Below, one piece after another: positions 46,214 through 55,421 of a DNA stretch of 64,000 nt. Location of the stretch: NCBI RefSeq assembly GCF_011927795.1, contig NZ_JAATJJ010000001.1, positions 892,666 to 956,665 of the forward strand. The letters run 5' to 3'. The position numbers and the translations under genes are program-made. This DNA comes from Saonia flava (GTDB lineage Bacteria > Bacteroidota > Bacteroidia > Flavobacteriales > Flavobacteriaceae). The notes below the pieces were generated by a model. The model ran no database searches and was not told where the DNA came from. It saw nothing but the letters and a program-made list of their open reading frames with translations. How positions within the stretch are numbered: the first letter of the stretch is position 1; every line of letters begins with the position of its first letter.

Positions 46214-47791
46214 ATGAAAAAGTTAATATATCTAATTACAGTTATACTTGCACTAGGTGCTTGTACCGATAAATTTGAAGAGACCAATACAAATCCGTAT
46301 GAAATAACCGGTGAGTCATTACAACAGGATTTTAATCATGTAGGGTCTTTTTACCCATCAATGTTGGGTCAGCTTTTTGGAAATCAAATAGACCATAATT
46401 TAATAAATGATACCTATGCTCAACATTTGGCTACTCCAACCCCTTTTGTGGGTGGTGTTAACAACACTACCTATTATATAAGATGGAACAGTTATTGGGC
46501 CAGAGAATATGACAACATTATGGCACCTGCTAAACAGGTAATAGAAGTTGCAGAAGCTGATGGATATACAATGTTCGTTGAATGGGCAAACCTCATTAAG
46601 ATTTTGTCCATGTCCAGGGTGACGGTTTATCAAGGCCCTATAATTTACTCTAATTTTGGGACTACAGGAGAAGTCACTTATGATAGTGAAGAGGAACTAT
46701 ATACTGCCTTTTTTGCAGATTTGGATAGAATAATTGCTGAGTTTAGTGCCAATACGGACTATGTTGGTTTCAATAAATTTGACGCTAGCTATGGAGGAGA
46801 TGTTAGTAAGTGGGCAAAATTAGCAAATTCCATGCGTCTAAGATTGGCGATTCGTATTTCAAAGGTAGCACCAGCAATGGCAAAAGCCCAAGGAGAAAAA
46901 GCTTTGGCCGATCCTGTTGGATTAATTGAGGCTAATTCTGATAATTTCAATGTTTCTCTATATGGAAATAAATTCCATGCAGCCCAAATATGTTTTGAAT
47001 GGGGAGATACAAGAATGAGTGCCGCCATGGAATCCATTTTAATTGGCTACAAAGACAACCGAATTGAAAAATTCTTTGATCCTGTATCTGATATGTCATT
47101 GGTAGCGGATCATCCAGATTGGCCATACAAAGGTATTCGTAATGGGGCTGAGTTGGTTGCTAAAGATGATCGTTTGGATTTTTCAACGATTGACATAAGC
47201 TATAATGACCCTGCAAAAGTTACGTCCAACAAATTTTTTACAGCAAGTGAAGTTTCATTTCTAAAAGCGGAAGCAGCCCTTAGAGGTTGGACTGGAGCTG
47301 GGGAAGCACAGGCCAATTACGAAACAGGTGTTAGGGCTTCATTTGAGCTCTTTGGAGCTGGTGGTGTAGATGCTTACTTGGCGGATGACACAAGTCTACC
47401 AATTGATTACAATGACCCCAAAGCAGAAGGAGATATCAATGATTTTGTAAGTAGAATCACTACAACCGTTGCTTGGGATGAAACAGATGACAATGAAACT
47501 AAGTTAGAGAAAATAATAACCCAGAAATGGATAGCTGCCTTTGAGGATTCAATGGAACCTTGGGTGGACCATAGAAGGACAGGGTATCCCAAATTACCCT
47601 TTGTTTATCAAAATGATAGCAATGCGGATTGGGGCGTTATTCCAGATGGGGATATTCTTAGAAGATTTCCTTTTGTAAATGCCGAAAGAGAGGGGAATCC
47701 TTCTGGTGTTGCTGATGCAACAGCCAAACTGGGAGGGCCAGATGAGATTGGCACTAGATTATGGTGGGACACTGGAGGCCCTAATTTCTAA
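46214..47791 (+). CDS. SusD-like outer membrane lipoprotein (SusD-like_2 type)
   Basis: The 525-residue protein is a lipoprotein (VILALGAC) starting TDKFEETNTNPYEITGESL, a pattern of the divergent SusD-like_2 group rather than of classical RagB. Further family features are YTAFFADLDRIIAEFS, KWAKLANSMRLRLAIRIS, FLKAEAALRGW and KIITQKWIAAFEDSMEPWVDHRRTG. It should form the lid of the adjacent SusC barrel. Members of this group have been linked to uptake of peptides and glycans, so the cargo is open. A strong terminator follows. Confidence 0.95.
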   Translation: MKKLIYLITVILALGACTDKFEETNTNPYEITGESLQQDFNHVGSFYPSMLGQLFGNQIDHNLINDTYAQHLATPTPFVGGVNNTTYYIRWNSYWAREYDNIMAPAKQVIEVAEADGYTMFVEWANLIKILSMSRVTVYQGPIIYSNFGTTGEVTYDSEEELYTAFFADLDRIIAEFSANTDYVGFNKFDASYGGDVSKWAKLANSMRLRLAIRISKVAPAMAKAQGEKALADPVGLIEANSDNFNVSLYGNKFHAAQICFEWGDTRMSAAMESILIGYKDNRIEKFFDPVSDMSLVADHPDWPYKGIRNGAELVAKDDRLDFSTIDISYNDPAKVTSNKFFTASEVSFLKAEAALRGWTGAGEAQANYETGVRASFELFGAGGVDAYLADDTSLPIDYNDPKAEGDINDFVSRITTTVAWDETDDNETKLEKIITQKWIAAFEDSMEPWVDHRRTGYPKLPFVYQNDSNADWGVIPDGDILRRFPFVNAEREGNPSGVADATAKLGGPDEIGTRLWWDTGGPNF

Positions 47792-47815
47792 TTTTTTTAG
47801 TACAAAAATGCAATT

Positions 47816-47850
47816 AAAAAACCTGTGGAATCAATGTCCACAGGTTTTTT
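47816..47850 (+). terminator. Rho-independent terminator after second SusD
   Basis: A perfect 14-base stem (47816-47829 with 47837-47850), loop of seven bases, with A-run before and T-run at the end; it ends the SusC-SusD transcript before the next lipoprotein gene. Confidence 0.93.
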
Positions 47851-47963
47851 CTATAGAATAAAATATTACGAAATACTATTATATATCTTATGACAAATTC
47901 TAATCAAGCTAATGAAATAGTATGATATAGCTTATTATAATATCCCATATAAAACCAACTATT

Positions 47964-50900
47964 ATGCATGATTTCATAAAAAAGACCTGTTATCTTTATA
48001 TCATTTTCTTATTTCTATCCTGCCAAAGAACAAATGATGACAAGCTCTTTACCCTACTCCCAAGTAATCAAACCAATATTAAATTCAATAATGTCCTAAA
48101 AGAAACAAAAGAATTTAACATTTTAACATATGGTTATATCTACAATGGAGGCGGTGTTTCGGTTGGGGATATTAATAATGATGGTCTTCCGGATCTCTAT
48201 TTTACTGGAGGCATGGTGGGTAGCAGGTTATATATAAATAAAGGAAATTGGAAATTTGAAGATATTGCTGAAAAGGCAGGTGTGTTCGCAGCAGGACTTT
48301 GGAATACAGGAACAACTATGGCAGATGTCAATGCTGATGGTTATATAGACATCTATGTATGTAGATCTGCGGCAAGAGACCGTAGTAAGAGGAAAAATTT
48401 ATTGTTCATTAATAATGGTGATTCCACGTTTACAGAAAAAGCAGAAGAATATGGCATCGATGATTCTGGATATTCCTCACAAGGAGCTTTTTTTGATTAT
48501 GATAAGGATGGGGATTTAGATCTCTACGTGGTCAATCACTCCATTCAAGAATATGCAAGTTTTAGGCAAGTAACCAATAATCTAAAAAATAGAAGAGACC
48601 CGGATTTTACTGATAGATTATACAAAAATGTAAATGGGAAATTTGTAGATGTTAGCGATGAAGCTGGACTAACATCAAATGTTTTGGGTTTTGGATTGGG
48701 TATTGCCATCTCAGATATTAATAATGATAGCTGGCCAGATGTTTATATTTCCAATGATTTCAACGAGCAAGATTATTTATATATCAACAATCAGAATGGA
48801 ACTTTTACTGAAAGCCTGGAAAAATATATAGGCCATACATCCCATTTCTCCATGGGCTCGGACATAGCCGATATCAATAACGATGGTTTTCCAGAGATAA
48901 TGACCTTAGATATGCTCCCCGAAAGCAACCGCAGAATTAAAATGGTATCAGGTCCAGATAATTATGATAAAAACGACCTCTTGGTCAAATCGGGTTTTTA
49001 CCATCAATACATGCGTAATATGATGCATCTCAACAATCAAGGGAAATCCTTTTCTGAAATTGGACAGTTCTCAGGCGTATCCAGTACAGATTGGAGCTGG
49101 GCATCCCTTTTTACGGATTTAGACAATGATGGTTACAAAGATCTCTTCATTACAAATGGGGTCAAAAGAGACTATACCAATATGGATTTTCTAAACTATG
49201 CCGTACAACAAAAAATGAATGAGAACAAGACCGGTGTAGAAATGGCCATAACCGATTTATTGGAAAATATCCCCCCTACTATCGAAGAAAACTACATGTA
49301 CCATAATAATGGAAATTTAACTTTTACAAAAGTAAATAAGGAATGGGGATTAAATCAAAAATCCCTTTCAAATGGTGCTGCCTATGCCGATTTAGATGAT
49401 GACGGGGACCTAGATCTTGTAATAAACAATATAGATGAGCATCCATTTATATACAAAAACAACAGCAATGTCCTAAAGCCTGATAATCATTACTTAAAGA
49501 TTAAACTATTAGGTGAGGGTAAAAATACATTTGGTTTTGGTTCCAAAGTAATGCTAAAGGTGAAAAACGAACTGTTGTCACAGGAAATGATGCCCACCCG
49601 AGGGTTTCAATCATCTGTAGATTTTAATTTAATCTATGGCTTAGGAAAAAATGACATGGTAGATGAGCTAAAAGTTATCTGGCCTAATGGAAAAGAACAA
49701 ATAATCAATAATTTAAAATCTGACCAAACCATAACCTTGTATCAAAAAGAAGCTCAAATAAAAGAACATATTAAAAAAGCTGTCCCAAATTACTTCACCC
49801 AGATTTCAACAGATAGTCTAATCTCCTACACACATAAAGAAAACAAGTATATAGATTTTAAAAGAGAACAATTATTACCTCACAAACTATCTACTCAAGG
49901 TCCCAAAATGGCAAAGGCAGATTTAAATAACGATGGTTTAGAAGATATTTTTATTGGAGGTGCCAAAGGATATGCTGGAAAATTAATGATGCAGACTCCT
50001 TCAGGAAACTTTGTGTCCACTAACAATACTTTATTGGACAATGAAAAAATATATGAAGACATTGGTGTTCTGTTTTTTGATGCAGACAACGATAAGGATA
50101 TGGACTTATATGTAGTAAGCGGAGGCAATGAATGGGAGGTAAATTCTCCTGAACTGCAGGACAGATTATATTTAAATAATGGGTATGGGGAATTTCATAA
50201 AAGTGACAATGCCATTCCACAAATGCTTACAAGTGGTTCTACTGTAACATCTGGAGATTATGATTCTGATGGTGACTTGGACTTATTTATCGGTGGACGG
50301 GTTGTACCTGGCCAGTACCCTAAAATACCAAGAAGTTATATATTAAAAAATAATGGAAATGGAAATTTCATTGATGTAACTATCGAAGTCAATTCTTCAC
50401 TAGAATTTCCAGGAATGGTAACCGATGCCATATGGAACGATTTTAACGGGGACCATGTTGAAGATTTAATAGTTACAGGAGAATGGATGGGTATTCGGTT
50501 TTATGAAAATAAAAATGGTAAATTAATAGAACTGGAAAGTGGTTCAGGACTGGAAAACTCAGAAGGTTGGTGGAATAAAATTTCTTTTGGTGATTTTGAC
50601 TCTGATGGAGATATGGATTATCTAGTTGGAAACTTTGGGTTGAACTCTCAATTAAAAGCCACACTGGATGAGCCCGTAACTCTTTATGCCAAAGATTTTG
50701 ACAATAATGGATCCATCGATCCCGTAATGTGCTCTTTTAATATGGGAGAAAGTTATCCCGTATTTTCAAAAGATGATCTTTTAGGACAATTAAGCGGGCT
50801 TAAGAATAGATATGTAAATTATTCTGATTATGCCGACCAAAAAATAACAGATGTTTTTAGCGAAGAAGATTTAAAGGAGGCAACAATTCTACATGCCAAG

Positions 50901-51278
50901 AATTTTGCCACTAGTTATATTGAAAACTTGGGACAGAATAAGTTTAAGATATCGCCACTGCCCGTAGTTGCCCAATTTTCTCCCACTTATGGAATATTTG
51001 TTGCGGACTATAATAAAGATGGGAATTTAGATATTATCCTAGGAGGAAATTTCTTTGGTACCAGAGTAAAATATGGTCGTTATGATGCAAATAGAGGTGT
51101 GTTTTTACTAGGGGATGGCAAAGGAAATTTTATACCTGTCAATAATTTAGAAAGCGGTCTTAATATAACAGGAGAAGTTAGAGATATCAATATGTTGTCT
51201 ACGTCCCATGAAGAACAGATTATCATATTTGCAAAAAACGACCAAAGTATACAAACATATAAAGCTAAGGAACCATAA
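47964..51278 (+). CDS. Large VCBS/FG-GAP repeat and ASPIC/UnbV lipoprotein
   Basis: The 1104-residue protein is a lipoprotein (IIFLFLSC) with the same plan as the protein at 19725-23285: an N-terminal propeller of calcium-loop repeats (GDINNDGLPD, DVNADGYID, DYDKDGDLD, DINNDGFPE), a central ASPIC/UnbV segment (TRGFQSSVDFNLIYGLG and VIWPNGKEQ, about 550-590) and a second propeller (DLNNDGLED, DADNDKDMD, DYDSDGDLD). Shared blocks such as SGVSSTDWSWASLF show the two are paralogues. It lies 172 bases after the SusD terminator and ends with its own terminator. It is probably a surface accessory protein of the transporter. Confidence 0.93.
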   Translation: MHDFIKKTCYLYIIFLFLSCQRTNDDKLFTLLPSNQTNIKFNNVLKETKEFNILTYGYIYNGGGVSVGDINNDGLPDLYFTGGMVGSRLYINKGNWKFEDIAEKAGVFAAGLWNTGTTMADVNADGYIDIYVCRSAARDRSKRKNLLFINNGDSTFTEKAEEYGIDDSGYSSQGAFFDYDKDGDLDLYVVNHSIQEYASFRQVTNNLKNRRDPDFTDRLYKNVNGKFVDVSDEAGLTSNVLGFGLGIAISDINNDSWPDVYISNDFNEQDYLYINNQNGTFTESLEKYIGHTSHFSMGSDIADINNDGFPEIMTLDMLPESNRRIKMVSGPDNYDKNDLLVKSGFYHQYMRNMMHLNNQGKSFSEIGQFSGVSSTDWSWASLFTDLDNDGYKDLFITNGVKRDYTNMDFLNYAVQQKMNENKTGVEMAITDLLENIPPTIEENYMYHNNGNLTFTKVNKEWGLNQKSLSNGAAYADLDDDGDLDLVINNIDEHPFIYKNNSNVLKPDNHYLKIKLLGEGKNTFGFGSKVMLKVKNELLSQEMMPTRGFQSSVDFNLIYGLGKNDMVDELKVIWPNGKEQIINNLKSDQTITLYQKEAQIKEHIKKAVPNYFTQISTDSLISYTHKENKYIDFKREQLLPHKLSTQGPKMAKADLNNDGLEDIFIGGAKGYAGKLMMQTPSGNFVSTNNTLLDNEKIYEDIGVLFFDADNDKDMDLYVVSGGNEWEVNSPELQDRLYLNNGYGEFHKSDNAIPQMLTSGSTVTSGDYDSDGDLDLFIGGRVVPGQYPKIPRSYILKNNGNGNFIDVTIEVNSSLEFPGMVTDAIWNDFNGDHVEDLIVTGEWMGIRFYENKNGKLIELESGSGLENSEGWWNKISFGDFDSDGDMDYLVGNFGLNSQLKATLDEPVTLYAKDFDNNGSIDPVMCSFNMGESYPVFSKDDLLGQLSGLKNRYVNYSDYADQKITDVFSEEDLKEATILHAKNFATSYIENLGQNKFKISPLPVVAQFSPTYGIFVADYNKDGNLDIILGGNFFGTRVKYGRYDANRGVFLLGDGKGNFIPVNNLESGLNITGEVRDINMLSTSHEEQIIIFAKNDQSIQTYKAKEP

Positions 51279-51296
51279 AAATATTATCCTAAAAGT

Positions 51297-51335
51297 AAAA
51301 AAGGTTGTTTGCTCTAACGCAAACAACCTTTTTTT
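51297..51335. terminator. Bidirectional terminator between convergent genes
   Basis: Stem aaaaaaggttgtttgc / gcaaacaaccttttttt with a six-base loop, A-run on one side and T-run on the other, placed between the lipoprotein gene (+) and the PLP-enzyme gene (-). It can serve both directions. Confidence 0.92.
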
Positions 51336-51364
51336 GGGGTACTACCCTATTTTAATAAATAAAA

Positions 51365-52579
51365 CTAAGCATTTGCAAGTATTTCGTTGACGCGTTTCGC
51401 AACAATTCTTTCTTGCCCTGGAGCCATCATCCATGTTGTAATCCCAACTTCATTCTTGTTACCTACAGTAGAAATTGAAGGATGCCCTTCTGCAAGCTTT
51501 TTTCTTACTTCCTCTGGGGTTATTTTAACCATGTCCTGATTCCATTTAATAATTAAGGATGGTACATGATTGGCATACTTAGGAACATGTATAACCGTTT
51601 CGACACCTTCAACAGACAGGGCACTGTCACTTATTAACTTAATTTGATTTTCCCATAATTTCCATTCTGCGTCATGATTTTTTTTCAGGTATAATTCCAA
51701 GGCAACTAAAAGTCCTAAAACTTCTTCTTTATTAACCTTCATGCCCCGGCCAATATTAGAGCCTCTTGGAGGAGTATGTAGTCTGGCAGCTTTAATCAGT
51801 TCCTTTTTGCCCAATAACAATCCTGAACTTTGGGGACCTCTTAGTCCTTTGCCTCCTGAAAATGCAACCAAATCAAATCCCATTTTCGTAAACTTAAATA
51901 AATTTTCTTTTGGGGGAACATCAGCCGCACAATCAATAAAAGTTGGAATATTGTGCTTCTTACCTATTGCAATGAATTCCTCATGTTTTATTTCCGCATT
52001 GTCGGTATTTGCATTTAAAAACCACATCATAGCGGTTTTTTTGTTTATTGCATTCTCCAACTCCTTCCTAGTTTTTACTGTAACTATTTTTGCACCCACA
52101 TTTTTAAGGGCATGTGTATATGCAATATTATGTCCTTCTTGCAGAATAACTTCGTTTTTTAATCCTGTAGTATCCGGAAGCTGCTCCACCTTTTTGGTAT
52201 CCATACCAGAAATAACCCCAGCAAGACCAAGTGTAATAGCGCCAAATGCCCCAGAAGATACTGTAGCGTACTCGCACTCCAATAATTCTGCTATTCTTTC
52301 CCCAACCTTATCATGCAAGTCATCCAAATCCACAAATTCAGTTGCCCCAAAGGAAATAGCTTCGGTAACTTCTTTGTGCATTAATGACCCAGTCATCGAA
52401 GTATAAGTTCCCGCTGCATTTATAAATGTTCTTATCCCTAGTTCTTTAAAAAAATTTCGACCCGCATACGGTGATATAGTTTCACTTAATCCTTGTGCTG
52501 ATATTAATCCAGTTCCCATTAAACCTCCCACCACTGGAAGGGTAGATAGACTTTTCAATAATTTTCTTCTAGTAACCAT
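51365..52579 (-). CDS. Tat-exported SelA/DgaE-like PLP enzyme, copy 1
   Basis: The 404-residue protein starts with a twin-arginine signal (VTRRKLLKSLSTLPVVGGLM), which exports folded, cofactor-loaded proteins. The rest is a fold-type I PLP enzyme of the SelA-related group (EF_0838/DgaE family): FINAAGTYTSMTGSLM, VSSGAFGAITLGLAG, FIDCAADVPP with the PLP Asp216, and FSGGKGLRGPQSSG with the Schiff-base Lys244. DgaE removes ammonia from D-glucosaminate-6-phosphate; others in the group act on related 2-amino acids. A periplasmic enzyme is unlikely to see phosphorylated substrates, so the natural one should be unphosphorylated. Its DNA is AT-rich (19 of 60 G+C at 51961-52020), unlike its paralogue next door. 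Confidence 0.88.
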   Translation of the reverse strand: MVTRRKLLKSLSTLPVVGGLMGTGLISAQGLSETISPYAGRNFFKELGIRTFINAAGTYTSMTGSLMHKEVTEAISFGATEFVDLDDLHDKVGERIAELLECEYATVSSGAFGAITLGLAGVISGMDTKKVEQLPDTTGLKNEVILQEGHNIAYTHALKNVGAKIVTVKTRKELENAINKKTAMMWFLNANTDNAEIKHEEFIAIGKKHNIPTFIDCAADVPPKENLFKFTKMGFDLVAFSGGKGLRGPQSSGLLLGKKELIKAARLHTPPRGSNIGRGMKVNKEEVLGLLVALELYLKKNHDAEWKLWENQIKLISDSALSVEGVETVIHVPKYANHVPSLIIKWNQDMVKITPEEVRKKLAEGHPSISTVGNKNEVGITTWMMAPGQERIVAKRVNEILANA

Positions 52580-52651
52580 AAAATTTGATTTGTTAATTAT
52601 ATAACTCCGTTGTCTAGACCCTCAGAGACTTGTACATTTAAATAAGTCCAG

Positions 52652-53881
52652 TTACATGGCCTTCAATAAAATTTCCTTCAATCTTCCGGCCACAATATCC
52701 ACCTGGTCTGGTCTCAACAGTACAACACCGACACTCAACATCTCTTCTTCTCCATCTCGTCTCACATTGGACACAATACTGGGTGTGCCACTTTTAAGCT
52801 CATTATAAACATCCCGCGGTCTCACTTTTATCTTATCTTGGTCCCATCGAACGTGCATGCTTGGAAAAGCATTTGCCGGCCCAGGGCTAATATGTGTTTC
52901 CCCTTTTACACTTGAAACAGTTTCCACCTGTGCTTTGATGCGTTCTATACGGTCCAACCAGCTCTGCCACTCCTTATCGTGATCTTTCTCCAAATATGAT
53001 TTCAGTGCGGCATACATCCCGAACATTTCCTCTTTGTTGACTTTCATGGGCCTTCCAATAGGAGCTTCATGGGGGCTGTGATTCAATTTTGCAGCTTCTA
53101 TCAAGTCTTTTCTTCCAAACAAAAGTCCGGCACTTTGTGGCCCCCTGATCATCTTGCCTCCGGAAAAGGTAATCAGGTCAAACCCTATTTTTTGGAATTT
53201 GAAAAGATTCTCGACTGGTGGAACATCGGCAGCGGCATCAATGAAAGAAGGAACATTGTTTCGCTTTGAAATGGCCACAAATTCTTCATGTGAAATACTG
53301 GACTTTCCCGCTGCATTAAAGAAAAGGGTCATTACGGTATTGTCATTTATGGCCTGCTGCATTTCTGCCGGGCCGTCCACTTCCACTATTTTGGCGCCGG
53401 TTGTTGTAATGGCCTGATCGAACACATAGCGATGGCTTTTTTGCATAATTACCTCTGGACGGGCACCGGGTAGATAGGGCAGCTCCCTTCTTTTCTTTTC
53501 ATCAGTCCCAGTGATGGTGGCCGCCGTTCCCAGTACCATTGCACAAGCAGCTCCCGAGGTCACCATAGCTGCCTCACAATGCAACATTTCAGCAATTTTT
53601 TCTCCGATCCTATCCTGTAGTTCGTGCATATTGGCAAAATCGTGCGCAGTTGAATTGATTGCCTCCAATACCTCTGGCAGCATAAGGGAACCGGACAGAA
53701 AGGTCATAGTGACCCCTGCATTGATAACAGGTGTGACACCAAGCTCCTCAAAAAGGTTTCGTGCCACGGGCTTTTCTGTGGTCTTGTCCATTTCACAGGC
53801 ATATAAAATGCCAGTTCCCATTAAACCGCCCACTACGGGAAGTGCGGATAAATCCTTCAATAACTTTCTTCTTGTGACCAT
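52652..53881 (-). CDS. Tat-exported SelA/DgaE-like PLP enzyme, copy 2 (Tat lipoprotein)
   Basis: The 409-residue paralogue has nearly the same twin-arginine signal (VTRRKLLKDLSALPVVGGLM) but ends in a lipobox (GILYAC, Cys29), so it is probably a membrane-anchored Tat lipoprotein. PLP features are kept: VTSGAACAMVLG, FIDAAADVPP and FSGGKMIRGPQSAG with the Schiff-base Lys. The most visible difference from copy 1 is in the substrate region (INAGVTMTFLSGSLM in place of INAAGTYTSMTGSLM), so the two may act on different amino compounds. The gene is markedly richer in G+C than copy 1. It is 72 bases upstream of copy 1 and 17 bases downstream of the RidA gene. Confidence 0.88.
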   Translation of the reverse strand: MVTRRKLLKDLSALPVVGGLMGTGILYACEMDKTTEKPVARNLFEELGVTPVINAGVTMTFLSGSLMLPEVLEAINSTAHDFANMHELQDRIGEKIAEMLHCEAAMVTSGAACAMVLGTAATITGTDEKKRRELPYLPGARPEVIMQKSHRYVFDQAITTTGAKIVEVDGPAEMQQAINDNTVMTLFFNAAGKSSISHEEFVAISKRNNVPSFIDAAADVPPVENLFKFQKIGFDLITFSGGKMIRGPQSAGLLFGRKDLIEAAKLNHSPHEAPIGRPMKVNKEEMFGMYAALKSYLEKDHDKEWQSWLDRIERIKAQVETVSSVKGETHISPGPANAFPSMHVRWDQDKIKVRPRDVYNELKSGTPSIVSNVRRDGEEEMLSVGVVLLRPDQVDIVAGRLKEILLKAM

Positions 53882-53898
53882 ATATTATCCTCTATGTT

Positions 53899-54375
53899 TT
53901 AATCTAATGCAGCGATACAATCCATTTCTACCAGAGAATCTCCTGGTACCCCTCCGTAGGTGGCCACTGTAGTCCTTACCGGTGGATTTTTTCCGAAACG
54001 CCCTCTAAACACCTCGTTCATCCCCTTATAATCCGCTAAGTCCGATAGGTAAACATTTACCTTGAGCACTTTTTTCATTGAAGAACCGTTGCGCTTTAGT
54101 TCCTTCTCTATTTCTTGTAGGACTATTTCTGTATGCGCCTTTATTTCAAAGGGGGCAACATGTGCTCCTTTACCTGCAATATATAATGTGTTCCCGTGCT
54201 TTACCGCTCCAGAGAACAATGGGATATCTTGGTCTTTGACTATTTCTCCAACCACTTCTTTTTCCTCTTTAGTGGTGGCTCCCATTACCTTTACCGTACC
54301 AACACCCAAAATGGCGGCAAGGCCCATTCCTATTTTTTTAAATGAGTTTCTTCTTGTTGTCGTTTTGTTTTCCAT
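53899..54375 (-). CDS. Tat-exported RidA-family protein
   Basis: The 158-residue protein consists of a twin-arginine type signal (TTRRNSFKKIGMGLAAILG) and a complete Rid domain (about 45-158) with GNTLYIAGKG, VLKVNVYLSDLADYKGMNEV, the key Arg in PVRTTVATYG and a final EMDCIAAL. RidA proteins hydrolyse reactive enamines or imines formed by PLP-dependent ammonia lyases to the 2-keto acid. RidA is normally cytoplasmic; an exported one beside two exported PLP lyases is strong contextual support for a shared pathway outside the cytoplasm. Start at 54375 keeps the arginine pair. Confidence 0.9.
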   Translation of the reverse strand: MENKTTTRRNSFKKIGMGLAAILGVGTVKVMGATTKEEKEVVGEIVKDQDIPLFSGAVKHGNTLYIAGKGAHVAPFEIKAHTEIVLQEIEKELKRNGSSMKKVLKVNVYLSDLADYKGMNEVFRGRFGKNPPVRTTVATYGGVPGDSLVEMDCIAALD

Positions 54376-54446
54376 GTTTTAGATATTTATGTTAATGTTT
54401 GCTTTAATTTATTTTCAATGAATTGGATACCTTGTATAAAACGCTG

Positions 54447-55415
54447 TCACCACATCCTATTTTTGAGCAATTCTTGTATCTGTTCCTTTGGCACCGGTAG
54501 TTCATCCATATGGTCCTTAAGCCATTTTGAAAAGTCCTTTTCAATCCCATCGGACCATTTATTGTCTATTTGCCCCGGGGTATAGCGGCCCTGTTTCAAC
54601 CTGGTAATCCCAAAAAGATCCCTTAACCTTACTACCTCTGATGTTACGACCACCTTTTCCGCCAGATGTGCCGGGACAAAGACAACCCCCTCTTTCTTGG
54701 CCAAAACAATATCTCCCGGCAGTACCGTTACCGCTCCCATTCTAACAGGGGAGTTTATGCTCAACAGCATAACCTCATTAAGAAAAGAAGGGTGCCAATC
54801 CCTAACAAACGCATTGAACCCCTCTATTTCGGACAAGCCCTCCATATCCCTACTTGAAGAATTAAAGACCACCCCGGTTTTGGACTTGGAATAAATGGCA
54901 TTTCCAAGGTTGTCCCCAATTAAAGTACCATTTACAATCTTTCCGAACGCATCAGCTACGTACACATCCCCTTCCTGTAACATGTCTATCGGCCAGGAAT
55001 TGGTATTTCCTATACGCCCATTGTTTTCCCCTTCCTTTTTGATATTGTCGGAAACATCCGGACGATTGGGGGTGTACAATGCGGTAAGGGCCCGTCCCAC
55101 GATCGGCACATCATCATGCAGGGGCTTCCATCCCCCTTCAAATTGATTGTGATAGCCCTCATTCCTTAAAACACCCCATGCCTCTTCTATTGTCACGGAT
55201 TTAAAACGTTCTAAAATATCGTCAGAGACCTTTGGCCTGCCATCGGCAAACCTTTCCCCTTTCCATTCCGAGGTAAGGAAAAGGATGTCCTTTTTGGACA
55301 TCATCTGGGCATTTGCCCCTAAATGGACAAAAAGGGATAGCCCCAATGAAATCCAGATAATTGATTTTTTTAAATTTTTAATAACTGTATTTTGATTCAA
55401 TAATTTATTTGCCAT
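54447..55415 (-). CDS. Secreted RraA/HMG-aldolase-like protein
   Basis: The 322-residue protein has a Sec signal (IIWISLGLSLFVHLGANA) and an RraA-like fold: TIEEAWGVLRNEGYHNQFEG, the DxFGKIVNG strand, GDNLGNAI and SSRDMEGLSEI (Arg189-Asp190), the latter two marking the pyruvate/metal site of 4-hydroxy-4-methyl-2-oxoglutarate aldolases, then PVRMGAVTVLPGDIVLAKKEGVVFVP. It is longer than the usual RraA (about 160-220 residues) at both ends. Expected role: retro-aldol or decarboxylation of a 2-keto acid produced by the neighbouring enzymes. It overlaps nothing and starts six bases after the amidohydrolase stop. Confidence 0.87.
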   Translation of the reverse strand: MANKLLNQNTVIKNLKKSIIWISLGLSLFVHLGANAQMMSKKDILFLTSEWKGERFADGRPKVSDDILERFKSVTIEEAWGVLRNEGYHNQFEGGWKPLHDDVPIVGRALTALYTPNRPDVSDNIKKEGENNGRIGNTNSWPIDMLQEGDVYVADAFGKIVNGTLIGDNLGNAIYSKSKTGVVFNSSSRDMEGLSEIEGFNAFVRDWHPSFLNEVMLLSINSPVRMGAVTVLPGDIVLAKKEGVVFVPAHLAEKVVVTSEVVRLRDLFGITRLKQGRYTPGQIDNKWSDGIEKDFSKWLKDHMDELPVPKEQIQELLKNRMW

Positions 55416-55421
55416 AATGCG

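Noticed and set aside
51741-52406. 221-codon plus-strand frame opposite PLP enzyme copy 1
   Set aside because: Antisense shadow; no recognisable protein features, while the other strand encodes a complete PLP enzyme.
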